Positions 8,842 to 17,343 of a DNA stretch of 64,000 nt are shown one piece after another (positions within the stretch are counted from its first letter, which is position 1; each line of letters starts with the position of its first letter). A model generated the notes under the pieces. That model was given only the letters and a program-made list of their open reading frames with translations, was not told the DNA's origin and did not search any database. The stretch covers positions 124,001 through 188,000 of the forward strand of contig JAUHJS010000007.1 in the NCBI GenBank assembly GCA_030412945.1. Direction: 5' to 3'. The translations under genes were made by a program, and so were the position numbers. The DNA is from Shiella aurantiaca (GTDB lineage: Bacteria; Bacteroidota; Bacteroidia; Cytophagales; Cyclobacteriaceae).

Positions 8842-9102
8842 TTAAGAACTTGTACTCTTCTTCTTTTGCTTGGAGAGATAATAAATACCTATGCATACGC
8901 CCAGTACCATTAGTATATCTGTTTCTATGGGTACAGGTTGGTTAGGGCCTCCACAAGGAGGCATAGGGCAGCCTCCGTTTCCATTACCGTTTCCACCCCC
9001 GTTACCGTTTCCACCTCCATTGCCGTTTCCACCCCCGTTGCCCGGTTGTGCCAACACACTGGAAAATATAAGAAATGCACCCACTACAAACCAAGCTTTC
9101 AT
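8842..9102 (-). CDS. Small Gly/Asn-repeat exported protein with C-terminal sorting-type tail
   Basis: An 86-residue protein. It has a signal peptide (MKAWFVVGAFLIFSSVLAQ), then a Gly/Asn repeat (units of GGGNGN), a two-Cys turn (CPMPPC), the motif PVPIETD, a single hydrophobic helix (ILMVLGVCIGIYYL) and a basic end (KQKKK). This short motif, helix and basic cluster layout is that of CTERM-type protein-sorting tails; PVPIETD resembles the PID-CTERM class of Bacteroidota, which is an inference from memory. The start at 9102 is chosen because it begins the signal peptide; the frame stays open to 9225. The gene is monocistronic and its function is unknown. Confidence 0.75.
   Translation of the reverse strand: MKAWFVVGAFLIFSSVLAQPGNGGGNGNGGGNGNGGGNGNGNGGCPMPPCGGPNQPVPIETDILMVLGVCIGIYYLSKQKKKSTSS
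8974..9045 (-). repeat. In-frame 18-bp tandem repeat encoding GGGNGN units
   Basis: About four imperfect 18-bp units, rich in C on the plus strand (ccgtttccacc type), encode the Gly/Asn linker of the small exported protein. The units differ mostly at third positions, consistent with slippage followed by drift. Because 18 is a multiple of three, gain or loss of units would keep the frame. Confidence 0.85.
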
Positions 9103-9223
9103 GGTTGTGTTATCTTGATGAATAAGAAAAAATGGGGGTGATTTATGAATAAGAAAATGCGGACGTTTGGGGGATGTCCTTCTTAATTCAATAGTAAAGA
9201 AAGATGAAATAGGGTTAGGTAAC

Positions 9224-9260
9224 AAAAAAAGCCGAGTAAATACGTCCTAGGCTTTTTTTT
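9224..9260 (-). terminator. Terminator downstream of the GNAT gene
   Basis: A 10-bp A/T-flanked stem (AAAAAAAGCC / GGCTTTTTTT) with a loop of about 16 bases. Read on the minus strand it ends in a T run, 84 bases after the GNAT stop. Confidence 0.7.
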
Positions 9261-9343
9261 GAAAGATAGAATGGAACTTTATTTAGATGGACTTCTTGCT
9301 TTTTAACCCCATCTAAGAGAGTGAATTTTTGGAAATACATATT

Positions 9344-9868
9344 TCAAACTGAGAAAGATAGCTTCATTAGGATGTCCGTTTGCGCTTCATCTCCCAGCTG
9401 AAATATGTGGCTGCCAAATGCGGTAAATCCATTCTTCTCATAAAAGCTGATTGCTTTACGGTTTTCTTCCCATACACCTAACCACATATAGGCGGATTTA
9501 TTCTCTTTCGCAATTTTGAGAGCCTTATCAAACAAGGCTTGACCTACGCCCATGCCATGAAACGTACTGAGTACATAAATCCGTTCTATCTCAAGGCCTG
9601 ATTCTTGTTTAAGTTCAGTTTGGGCATCGCCCATGTTTACTTTCAGATAGCCAATGATTTTGCCTTTGCTGCGGGCAAAGTAAAACTGAGAGTTGGGATT
9701 GGCCAATTCAGCCTCTATTTTTTCCTCGGTGAAAGCTACTTTGATATATTCTTTAATGTTTTTTTTAGTATTCGATGCCGCAAAACTCTCTCTGAATGTC
9801 TTTCTTCCAATGCGGAGTAATTTGGCTAAATGAGAGGGTTTAGCTACCCTTACAATATTTATTTTCAT
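9344..9868 (-). CDS. GNAT family N-acetyltransferase
   Basis: A 174-residue acetyl-CoA-dependent acyltransferase. The acetyl-CoA loop appears as ERIYVLSTFHGMGVGQALFDKAL (Q/R-x-x-G-x-G/A type, here HGMGVG). WLGVWEENRKAISFYEKNGF is the C-terminal motif B typical of the family. The N-terminal half, with RIGRKTFRESFAA, recalls PaiA-like spermine/spermidine acetyltransferases, but the substrate cannot be assigned from sequence alone. It is flanked by dnaE upstream on the same strand with a 111-base gap and by its own terminator downstream. Confidence 0.9.
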   Translation of the reverse strand: MKINIVRVAKPSHLAKLLRIGRKTFRESFAASNTKKNIKEYIKVAFTEEKIEAELANPNSQFYFARSKGKIIGYLKVNMGDAQTELKQESGLEIERIYVLSTFHGMGVGQALFDKALKIAKENKSAYMWLGVWEENRKAISFYEKNGFTAFGSHIFQLGDEAQTDILMKLSFSV

Positions 9869-9979
9869 TTAATTGTAATTCGAAAATAAGTAGATGGAAT
9901 CATTTTGAAGTCAATATACCTGTTTACGCTAAAGTCTTTTTCGGTGCTTTTATTTAAGGCACCTTTTCTACATGATAGG

Positions 9980-12900
9980 TTATTGAAGTATTCGATAACG
10001 CACTTCAGGAATCTCTTTAATGGCTTCTAAGAATTCATTGCTTGGATCGATTTTGTATTTACGACTGAGCATTTCTACCGACATATTTTCCTCAGGTAAA
10101 TGCACAGTGAGCTTCCATGTGCAATTCCCTTTATGCGTAAGTGCAATATTTTCCAATTTGTGAATAACGGATTCGGTGAGATCGCCCACGGTAATGTTCA
10201 TGCTTACCATTTTACTGAGTTTCTCCCTTACTTCTGCAAGCAACTGCATAGATAGCGGCTTAATCTGCCACATGCCCGGTGCATTATAGCGCTCTTCTAC
10301 TTTACCTTTAACGTACACAAACTGCCCAGGAACCAGCATATAACTCATCTTAAGGTAATCTTCTCCGAATAATACCATTTCGGTAGCACTGTTGTAATCT
10401 TCAATAGCAAAAATGGCAAAAGGCTTCCCGTTTTTTCCTTGACGTACATTCACACTGCTGACAATGCCTGCCACCTGTACCTCCTTTCCTTTAAATTCCT
10501 CCCAGCGATCGAGGGTGCAGGTGCAGAAGTTTTCTATTTCTAATCGGAACTGATCCAGCGGGTGGCCACTGATGTAGAAACCGACCACTTCTTTCTCAAT
10601 CTTAAGCTTTTCTATTTCGCTGTAAGGCTCACATTTGGGGATTTTGGGCGATGGCATCTCGGTAGAAGCTCCTCCGCCTCCAAATAAGGAATGCTGGGCA
10701 CTCGACTCTTCCGACTGCATATTAGCACCGTATTTCAGGATTTTCTCTAAAAAGGTGCTGTCTTTATCCTCTTCTTTATAAAAATAGGTGGCGCGGTGAA
10801 TCTCTGTGAAGCAATCGAAAGCCCCGGCTTGTACCAATGCCTCAAAGGTTTTGCGGCTGGCCGCTCGTAAATTGATGCGTTGCGCCATGTCAAAAGGCGT
10901 TTTGAAAGGGCCGCGGGCACTTCTTTCTTCCACAATGGCTTCTACCGCGCCTTCGCCTACTCCTTTTACCGCACCTAGCCCGAAACGAATTTCCCCATTC
11001 TTATTGACCGAAAAATGATAGCTACTTTCGTTCAAATCAGGCCCCAGTACCTTAATACCCATTCTTCGGCATTCTTCCATAAAGAAGGTTACCTTATCGA
11101 TGTTGTTCAAGTTGTGGGTAAGCACCGAAGCCATGTACTCCGATGGGTAATGGGCTTTGAGGTAAGCCGTTTGAAAGGCCACAAAAGCGTAGCAGGTAGA
11201 GTGCGATTTATTGAAGGCATACGAAGCAAAGGCCTCCCAGTCCGTCCAGATTTTCTCCAGTTTTTTAGGATCATGCCCTTTCTTTTGGGCGTTTTCTATA
11301 AACTGAGGCTTGAGCTTATCGAGGGTTTTTCTATCCTTTTTACCCATGGCTTTACGCAGTACATCGGCATCGCCTTTGGTGAAATCGGCCAATTTCTGCG
11401 ACAGAAGCATTACCTGCTCTTGGTACACCGTAATTCCGTAGGTGTCGGCTAGGTACTCTTCCATATCGGCTAAGTCGTAGCTTACTTCTTCCAAGCCATG
11501 CTTACGCTTAATAAAGTTGGGAATGTATTCCAATGGTCCCGGACGATAGAGGGCGTTCATGGCAATCAAATCCTCAAACTTATCGGGTTTTAGTTCTTTG
11601 AGGTATTTCTGCATACCCACCGACTCGAACTGGAAGGTACCGTTGGTTTCCCCTTTTTGGTAAAGTTCCAGCGTTTTCTCATCGTCCAGCGGAATGCTGT
11701 CGATATCGAATTCTACTCCGTGGTTTTGCTTGATCAGCCTGAGGGCATCTCGGATAATGGTAAGGGTTTTCAGTCCCAAAAAGTCCATTTTGATAACCCC
11801 GGCATCCTCAATCACCTTGCCATCGTATTGGGTGATAAGTAGGTCGGTTTCTTTAGAAGTGGCCACGGGCACAATCTCCGAGAGGTCTTTAGGTGCGATG
11901 ATAATACCCGCAGCGTGAATCCCCGTACCGCGCACCGAGCCTTCCAGAATCTGCGCCTCTTTCAGTACACGTGCCTGCAAATCATTACCTTGGGCGATTC
12001 TTCTCAGTTCTTTTACACCTACCAAGGAATCGGCATCGAGGCCTTCTTTTTCCTTTAAGCTTCCCGGCCCATCGATGGGTGCTTTCATCACACGGCCTAG
12101 TTCTATCCCGGGTTTATCAGGTACCAGTTTGGCTAATGCATTTGATTCAGCCAAAGGTAAATCCAATACGCGCGCCACATCCTTGATACTCATTTTGGCG
12201 GCCATGGTGCCGTAGGTCACAATTTGGGCTACCTGATTTTTTCCGTATTTGTCTACCACATAATCGATTACCCGCTGACGACCTTCATCGTCAAAATCGG
12301 TATCGATATCGGGCATGCTCTTACGGTCGGGGTTCAAGAAACGCTCAAAAAGGAGATTGTATTTAATCGGGTCGATATTGGTAATGCCAATGCAATAGGC
12401 CACCGCAGAACCAGCAGCTGAACCACGTCCCGGGCCTACAAATACGCCTATGTCGCGGCCTTGCTTAATGAAGTCGGCCACGATAAGGAAGTACCCGGCA
12501 AAACCCATGGTACGAATAGTGAATAGCTCAAAGTTGAGGCGCTCTTCAATATCGGCCGTAATTTCTTTATAGCGTTCGCGTGCTCCCTCAAAGGTAATGT
12601 GGTGCAAGTATTCCCACTGGTTCAGGTTGGCATCTTCGTGCTTTTGGAATTCCTGTGGAATGGGGAAGTTGGGTAGTAAGATATCCTGCTTAAGCTTAAG
12701 GTGCTCTACCTTATCTACTATCTCATTGGTATTATCAATCGCTTCGGGGATCTCGGAAAATAGGGTCGACATCTCCTGTGTATTTTTGAAATAAAATTCA
12801 TCATTGTAAAACGCAAAGCGGTTGCCTTTAGGGATACCCGCTTCATCGTCAAACTCTTTGGCCGAAGGGGTGCTCTGTTTTTCTCCGGTGTTGATGCAGA

Positions 12901-13567
12901 GCAAAATATCGTGGGCATTGTAATCTTCCCGGTCCACATAGTGGGAATCGTTGGAAGCAATCACCTTCACATTGTATTTCTTGGCAAACTTTAGCAGCAC
13001 TTCATTCACGATTTGTTGCTCCTTCATCTCGTGGCGTTGCAGTTCCACATAGTAGTCGTCACCGAAGAGGTCAAGCCACCATTTGAAGACCTTTTCTGCC
13101 TCTGCTTCTCCTTTTTTTAGGATGGTTTTGGGTACTTCTGCGCCTATGCAGCAGGTAGTGGCAATCAGGTCTTTGTGGTATTTTACAATCAGCTCCTTGT
13201 CGATTCGAGGGTACTTACCATACAGCCCTTCCATATAGCCCAATGAGCAAAGTTTGGTCAGGTTTTTATATCCGTTGGCATTTTTGGCCAACAGAAGCTG
13301 GTGATAGCGCACATCTTTTTCCTCACGGGTAAACTGCCGTTTGTGGCGGTCTTCCACCAGGTAGAATTCGCAACCTACTATGGGTTTGATGTTGTATTTG
13401 GCTGCTTCTGCCACAAACTTGAATACCCCAAACATATTGCCGTGGTCGGTAATGGCTACGGCTGGCATATTGTCTTGCTGGGCTTTGGCCATCATTTTGG
13501 AGATGTTGGCGGCACCATCTAGCAGAGAAAATTGGGTGTGACAGTGTAAGTGGCTGAACTGTGGCAT
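9980..13567 (-). CDS. dnaE: DNA polymerase III alpha subunit
   Basis: Catalytic subunit of the replicative DNA polymerase (1195 aa, normal for DnaE). The N-terminal PHP domain begins FSHLHCHTQFSLLDGA with ITDHGNMFG. The palm contains the catalytic aspartates in MPDIDTDFDDEGR (about residue 420), preceded by VGPGRGSAAGS. Further motifs are GTGIHAAGIIIAP, MDFLGLKTLTII and RPGPLEYIPNFIKRKHG. A helix-hairpin-helix region (GLGAVKGVGEGAVEAI) and an OB domain (VQVAGIVSSVNVRQGKNGKP) are near the C-terminus. It lies 83 bases downstream of rsmG on the same strand. Confidence 0.98.
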   Translation of the reverse strand: MPQFSHLHCHTQFSLLDGAANISKMMAKAQQDNMPAVAITDHGNMFGVFKFVAEAAKYNIKPIVGCEFYLVEDRHKRQFTREEKDVRYHQLLLAKNANGYKNLTKLCSLGYMEGLYGKYPRIDKELIVKYHKDLIATTCCIGAEVPKTILKKGEAEAEKVFKWWLDLFGDDYYVELQRHEMKEQQIVNEVLLKFAKKYNVKVIASNDSHYVDREDYNAHDILLCINTGEKQSTPSAKEFDDEAGIPKGNRFAFYNDEFYFKNTQEMSTLFSEIPEAIDNTNEIVDKVEHLKLKQDILLPNFPIPQEFQKHEDANLNQWEYLHHITFEGARERYKEITADIEERLNFELFTIRTMGFAGYFLIVADFIKQGRDIGVFVGPGRGSAAGSAVAYCIGITNIDPIKYNLLFERFLNPDRKSMPDIDTDFDDEGRQRVIDYVVDKYGKNQVAQIVTYGTMAAKMSIKDVARVLDLPLAESNALAKLVPDKPGIELGRVMKAPIDGPGSLKEKEGLDADSLVGVKELRRIAQGNDLQARVLKEAQILEGSVRGTGIHAAGIIIAPKDLSEIVPVATSKETDLLITQYDGKVIEDAGVIKMDFLGLKTLTIIRDALRLIKQNHGVEFDIDSIPLDDEKTLELYQKGETNGTFQFESVGMQKYLKELKPDKFEDLIAMNALYRPGPLEYIPNFIKRKHGLEEVSYDLADMEEYLADTYGITVYQEQVMLLSQKLADFTKGDADVLRKAMGKKDRKTLDKLKPQFIENAQKKGHDPKKLEKIWTDWEAFASYAFNKSHSTCYAFVAFQTAYLKAHYPSEYMASVLTHNLNNIDKVTFFMEECRRMGIKVLGPDLNESSYHFSVNKNGEIRFGLGAVKGVGEGAVEAIVEERSARGPFKTPFDMAQRINLRAASRKTFEALVQAGAFDCFTEIHRATYFYKEEDKDSTFLEKILKYGANMQSEESSAQHSLFGGGGASTEMPSPKIPKCEPYSEIEKLKIEKEVVGFYISGHPLDQFRLEIENFCTCTLDRWEEFKGKEVQVAGIVSSVNVRQGKNGKPFAIFAIEDYNSATEMVLFGEDYLKMSYMLVPGQFVYVKGKVEERYNAPGMWQIKPLSMQLLAEVREKLSKMVSMNITVGDLTESVIHKLENIALTHKGNCTWKLTVHLPEENMSVEMLSRKYKIDPSNEFLEAIKEIPEVRYRILQ

Positions 13568-13650
13568 AAGCGGGTGATTGCTAAAAAAGGAATCACGAAA
13601 ATACGGAATCTGCCTGACTTATGCCCGATAAATTTGGCAGGAAAGAGGAA

Positions 13651-14283
13651 CTACATTTTAATGTACACCACTTTTTTCGTTTCGAAAAATTCTTCTTCGA
13701 AGTAGTCGGAAAGCTCAAAAACACGGGCTTTTTTGCCGCTGTCTTTAATTTCCTGTGTAAGATCGCCACCTTTCAGATAGAGCACGCCATTGGAAAGCTT
13801 GTGCATGGAGCCACGCAAGATGCGGCCTTTTATCCAACCCATAAATTCGCTCAGTTGGGTAACGGCACGACTCACAATAAAATCGTACTCATTGCGCAGC
13901 TGTTCCGCCCGAATTTGTTGTGCCTCTACATTCTCCAAACCCAAGCCTTTGGCTACTTCTTTCACTACCGTGATTTTTTTACCAATGGAATCTACCAAGT
14001 GAAAATCAGTTTCGGGAAATAATATGGCCAAGGGAATACCCGGAAAGCCACCGCCTGTGCCCACATCGAGCACGGCACTGCCCGCTTTGAAGGGCTGCAC
14101 TTTGGCAATGCCCAAGGAATGCAGAATGTGACGTTCGTACAGGTGGTCAATATCTTTGCGGGAAATCACATTGATTTTGCTATTCCAGTCGGAGTATAAG
14201 TCTTTCAAGGCCGCAAACTGTGCCTCTTGCTCCTGAGTGATTTCAGGAAAATACTTTTTGATAAGTGCGACTGAATCTTGCAT
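13651..14283 (-). CDS. rsmG: 16S rRNA (guanine-N7) methyltransferase RsmG
   Basis: SAM-dependent methyltransferase that modifies G527 of 16S rRNA (210 aa). The SAM-binding loop is LDVGTGGGFPGIPLA (residues 72-86). The N-terminal signature NVISRKDIDHLYERHILHSL and the later FIVSRAVTQLSEFMGW are diagnostic of RsmG (GidB). It sits between the ECF sigma factor gene (59-base gap) and dnaE on the same strand, without the mnmG partner seen in other phyla. Confidence 0.96.
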   Translation of the reverse strand: MQDSVALIKKYFPEITQEQEAQFAALKDLYSDWNSKINVISRKDIDHLYERHILHSLGIAKVQPFKAGSAVLDVGTGGGFPGIPLAILFPETDFHLVDSIGKKITVVKEVAKGLGLENVEAQQIRAEQLRNEYDFIVSRAVTQLSEFMGWIKGRILRGSMHKLSNGVLYLKGGDLTQEIKDSGKKARVFELSDYFEEEFFETKKVVYIKM

Positions 14284-14342
14284 ACATCGGGTATTGAATG
14301 GCGCCTAAAGGATTTTCTAAGTGCCTAAAATAATTGGGTAGA

Positions 14343-14951
14343 TTAAATAATATCTTCTTTGCCGCGCACCAACTCATACATGAGTTCGCGTGCACGGTGC
14401 AACTGGGCCTTTACTGTGCCTAGGGGGGCTTCCAATTCGGTAGCAATCTCCTCGTAGCTCAGCTCATCGAAATAGCGAAGTTTGACCAAGCGCTGGTATT
14501 TGGGCGGAAGCTTGTCCACAAAGGTGCGCATAATCTGGATTTTCTCCGTTTTGATGGTTTCCTCTTGTGGATTAAGGTTTTCGTCCTGCACATCAATGCC
14601 TACTGCATCGCCATTGTCATCCTTAAAAGAAGCATGGATACTAAAGGTGTCCAATTTTTTCTTACGGATAAAATCAATGGAATTGTTGGTGGCAATACGG
14701 AAAAGCCAGGTGCTAAATGTATAGTCTTTTTTAAAGCGATGAAGGTTTTTGAAAGCCTTCGCAAAAGCCTCAATAGTAAGGTCTTCGGCATCATCGACAT
14801 TGCGCACCATTTTCAAGATCATGTGATACACAGGCTTTTTGTAGCGCTTCATCAGCTCTGCATAGGCCTGCTCATCATTTTCTTTAGTGGCTTGGTCAAT
14901 CAGGCGGAAGTCATAAAGTGCCTTGTCAGAAAACTGCTTATCTATTTCCAT
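14343..14951 (-). CDS. ECF-type RNA polymerase sigma factor
   Basis: A 202-residue extracytoplasmic-function sigma factor. Region 2 is present as AYAELMKRYKKPVYHMILKM...DAEDLTIEAFAKAFKNLHRF and TFSTWLFRIATNNSIDFIRKKK. Region 4 follows as LPPKYQRLVKLRYFDELSYEEIATEL then GTVKAQLHRARELM. The linker between them (about residues 100-130) is somewhat long and acidic. No anti-sigma factor gene is adjacent. Its start overlaps the end of the upstream glycosyltransferase gene by ten bases, so the two are translationally coupled. Regulon and signal are unknown. Confidence 0.94.
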   Translation of the reverse strand: MEIDKQFSDKALYDFRLIDQATKENDEQAYAELMKRYKKPVYHMILKMVRNVDDAEDLTIEAFAKAFKNLHRFKKDYTFSTWLFRIATNNSIDFIRKKKLDTFSIHASFKDDNGDAVGIDVQDENLNPQEETIKTEKIQIMRTFVDKLPPKYQRLVKLRYFDELSYEEIATELEAPLGTVKAQLHRARELMYELVRGKEDII

Positions 14952-16042
14952 TTAATTTTCTTAGCGAATAATGCGGTAGTGCCGAATACCAAAAAATATA
15001 AGCAATATACAAATTCTAGTATTGGTAAAAAGCCCCAAGGGAATCGTGTGCCCATTTTTTTTGTACCAACGGCCCATATGCTGAGCCATACCGTCCATTT
15101 TACGAAAAGGGTGGCGCCAAGGATATACCAATCTTGTACAATTACAGTAAAACCTACAGCACTTACCCAATGCAACAAGGTGGCTAGTTGAAAAATTCCT
15201 AGTCGAAGCTTATCGCGAAAACGGTAGAGTTTTCCTACGGCCAAGTGGCGCTTCTTTTGCACAAAGTATTCAGACCAGGTTTTTTTCGGGATACTGTACA
15301 CCATGCTTTTTTCCCCAATTACCACTTGGGTATTATTTCCTTTGGCATGTAGGTTCACAAAAAGGTCGTCATCGCCTCCCATGATATGCTGCATGTGGTT
15401 GAATCCCTTTTGTGCTAAAAAGAAAGATTTGCGATAGGCCATATTGCGTCCCACGCCCATATACGGACTCTTGGCCAAACCAAATGAAAGGTATTGGAAA
15501 GCGGTAAGTAGGGTTTCAAATCGAATAAACAGATTCAAAAATCCTGATTTCTTTTCATACGGGGAAAAGCCCAGTACAAACTGCGTTTTGTCTGTCACCT
15601 CAGAGGCCATCTCCGAGATCCATTGCTTGCTAGCCGGAAAGCAGTCGGCATCGGTAAATAAAAGTAAATCGTATTTGGCGGCTTTCACGCCCAGTGTGAT
15701 TCCGTATTTTTTTCCGTTGATGTGTTCGGGCGTGTGCTCTACGTGCACGGGTTTCAGCAAGGGCTGATTTTTGCTTTCCTCTCGTAGCAAATCGTAGGTG
15801 CCATCGTTGGAGCGATCGTTTACGATAATGATCTCAAATTCAGGGTATTCCTGCTCATAAAGGCGTGGAAGCAAGTGTTTGAGGTTTTCTTCCTCATCGT
15901 GCGCGCACACAATTACCGATACGCCCTCGGGACGGTCAGAAGCCTGTTTTTTTCGCGAATAAAAGGCAATGCGGGCAAAGTAAAAGCCATAGTAAAAAAG
16001 TAATATGGCTGAGGAAGACAGAAAAATATACAATAAAATCAT
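14942..16042 (-). CDS. Membrane-anchored family 2 glycosyltransferase
   Basis: Inner-membrane glycosyltransferase (366 aa from the chosen start). An N-terminal membrane anchor (MILLYIFLSSSAILLFYYGF) precedes a GT-A domain: SVIVCAHDEEENLKHLLP, FEIIIVNDRSNDGTYDLL, DLLLFTDADCFPAS (the DxD-type site) and MGVGRNMAYRKSFF. HIMGGDDDLFVN and QKKRHLAVGK follow, corresponding to the ED and QxxRW-like region of processive enzymes. Two or three membrane segments close the protein. I chose the Met at 16042 because the anchor starts there; the frame extends to 16111. The acceptor sugar or lipid is unknown. The gene runs into the ECF sigma gene with a ten-base overlap. Confidence 0.88.
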   Translation of the reverse strand: MILLYIFLSSSAILLFYYGFYFARIAFYSRKKQASDRPEGVSVIVCAHDEEENLKHLLPRLYEQEYPEFEIIIVNDRSNDGTYDLLREESKNQPLLKPVHVEHTPEHINGKKYGITLGVKAAKYDLLLFTDADCFPASKQWISEMASEVTDKTQFVLGFSPYEKKSGFLNLFIRFETLLTAFQYLSFGLAKSPYMGVGRNMAYRKSFFLAQKGFNHMQHIMGGDDDLFVNLHAKGNNTQVVIGEKSMVYSIPKKTWSEYFVQKKRHLAVGKLYRFRDKLRLGIFQLATLLHWVSAVGFTVIVQDWYILGATLFVKWTVWLSIWAVGTKKMGTRFPWGFLPILEFVYCLYFLVFGTTALFAKKIKWK

Positions 16043-16140
16043 ATTGGGTAGCCCTTGTTTAAAGGCGCGTAAAGATAAGAGAGTATTATGTATTGAAGAA
16101 GAAATGCCCAAAATATAGCGGGCAAAATCCGGATGGGTAG

Positions 16141-16170
16141 GCGTTTATTGCCGCTAATCTTCTATTTTTG
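16141..16170 (+). promoter_or_regulatory. Bacteroidota-type promoter for tgt
   Basis: A perfect -7 element TATTTTTG (16163-16170; consensus TAnnTTTG) lies 11 bases before the tgt start codon. The -33 region is a weak GTTT near 16142. The leader would be only a few bases, as is common in this phylum. Confidence 0.55.
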
Positions 16171-16181
16171 CAGCACTTATT

Positions 16182-17312
16182 ATGAAATTTACACTCGAAG
16201 CTAAGGATACAGGGAGCAAAGCCCGCGCAGGTGCGGTAGAAACTGACCACGGAACCATCCTTACCCCGATATTTATGCCTGTGGGAACGGCCGGATCGGT
16301 GAAGGCGGTTCATCAGCGCGAACTCAAAGAGGATATCAAGGCGCAGATTATCTTGGGCAATACCTATCATTTGTACTTGAGGCCCGGATTGGGCACACTG
16401 GAGAAAGCGGGAGGCTTGCATAAATTCAATGGTTGGGATAAACCCATTCTTACCGATAGTGGTGGTTATCAGGTCTATTCTTTATCGGGTACCCGGAAAA
16501 TTAAGGAAGAAGGCGTTACTTTCAAGTCGCATATCGATGGTTCTAAACATGTGTTTACTCCCGAGGGCGTAATGGACATACAGCGAACCATAGGGGCGGA
16601 TATTATCATGGCTTTTGATGAGTGTACGCCCTATCCTTGCGAATATTCCTACGCGTGCGAGTCGATGGAGATGACTCACCGCTGGTTGAAGCGCTGCTGT
16701 ACGCGATTTGATGAAACCGAAGGGAAATACGGCTATTCGCAAACGCTTTTCCCGATTGTTCAGGGTAGTGTGTATAAGGATTTGCGCAAGAAATCAGCCG
16801 AAACCATTGCCTCTTACGAACGAGAAGGCAATGCCATTGGCGGCCTATCTGTAGGGGAGCCAGCTGAGGATATGTACGAAATGACAGAACTGGTGTGCGA
16901 TATACTGCCTGCCGACAAACCGCGTTACCTCATGGGGGTGGGCACTCCTGCCAATATTTTGGAATGCATTGCCTTAGGCGTGGATATGTTCGATTGTGTG
17001 ATGCCCACCCGCAATGCTCGCAACGGAATGCTCTTTACTACCGAAGGGATTGTGAACATACGGAACGAAAAGTGGAAAGATGATTTTTCTCCGCTCGATG
17101 CCGGATTGGGTGGGTATGTGAGTACCTTTTATTCAAAGGCGTATTTAAGGCATTTGATTAACAGTAAGGAGATTTTGGGGGCACAAATTGCCTCAGTTCA
17201 CAACTTAAGTTTTTATCTCTGGTTAGTAGGAGAGGCGCGCCAGCAAATTATTTCTGGAACATTTTATGGCTGGAAAGAAAAAATGGTAAAGAAATTGATG
17301 CAAAGGCTGTGA
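16182..17312 (+). CDS. tgt: tRNA-guanine transglycosylase
   Basis: Exchanges guanine 34 of certain tRNAs for the queuosine precursor preQ1 (376 aa). The general-base Asp92 is in LTDSGGYQVYSLSG and the nucleophile Asp271 in DMFDCVMPTRNARNGMLFT. MAFDECTPYPC and GGLSVGEP are also typical. The usual C-x-C-x2-C zinc site before YSKAYLRHL is absent: the segment reads DAGLGGYVSTFYSKAYLRHL. From memory this loss may be common to Bacteroidota Tgt, so I do not call it defective. An lptF/G-like gene follows after 31 bases and an EamA gene after that, a likely operon. Confidence 0.96.
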   Translation: MKFTLEAKDTGSKARAGAVETDHGTILTPIFMPVGTAGSVKAVHQRELKEDIKAQIILGNTYHLYLRPGLGTLEKAGGLHKFNGWDKPILTDSGGYQVYSLSGTRKIKEEGVTFKSHIDGSKHVFTPEGVMDIQRTIGADIIMAFDECTPYPCEYSYACESMEMTHRWLKRCCTRFDETEGKYGYSQTLFPIVQGSVYKDLRKKSAETIASYEREGNAIGGLSVGEPAEDMYEMTELVCDILPADKPRYLMGVGTPANILECIALGVDMFDCVMPTRNARNGMLFTTEGIVNIRNEKWKDDFSPLDAGLGGYVSTFYSKAYLRHLINSKEILGAQIASVHNLSFYLWLVGEARQQIISGTFYGWKEKMVKKLMQRL

Positions 17313-17343
17313 TTTACTCTATTTTTAAGGCATTTAGCAGATT

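Noticed and set aside
8891-9118. Plus-strand proline-rich ORF (PFPPPLPFPPP repeats)
   Set aside because: It is the antisense reading of the Gly/Asn repeat; the minus-strand frame has a signal peptide and sorting tail, the plus-strand frame has nothing coherent.
14565-15191. 208-residue plus-strand ORF
   Set aside because: It lies opposite the sigma factor and glycosyltransferase genes, which have clear motifs; no recognisable features of its own.
16182-17312. tgt as a pseudogene because the zinc cysteines are missing
   Set aside because: The frame is intact, both catalytic aspartates are present and the length is normal; a lineage-wide loss is more likely.
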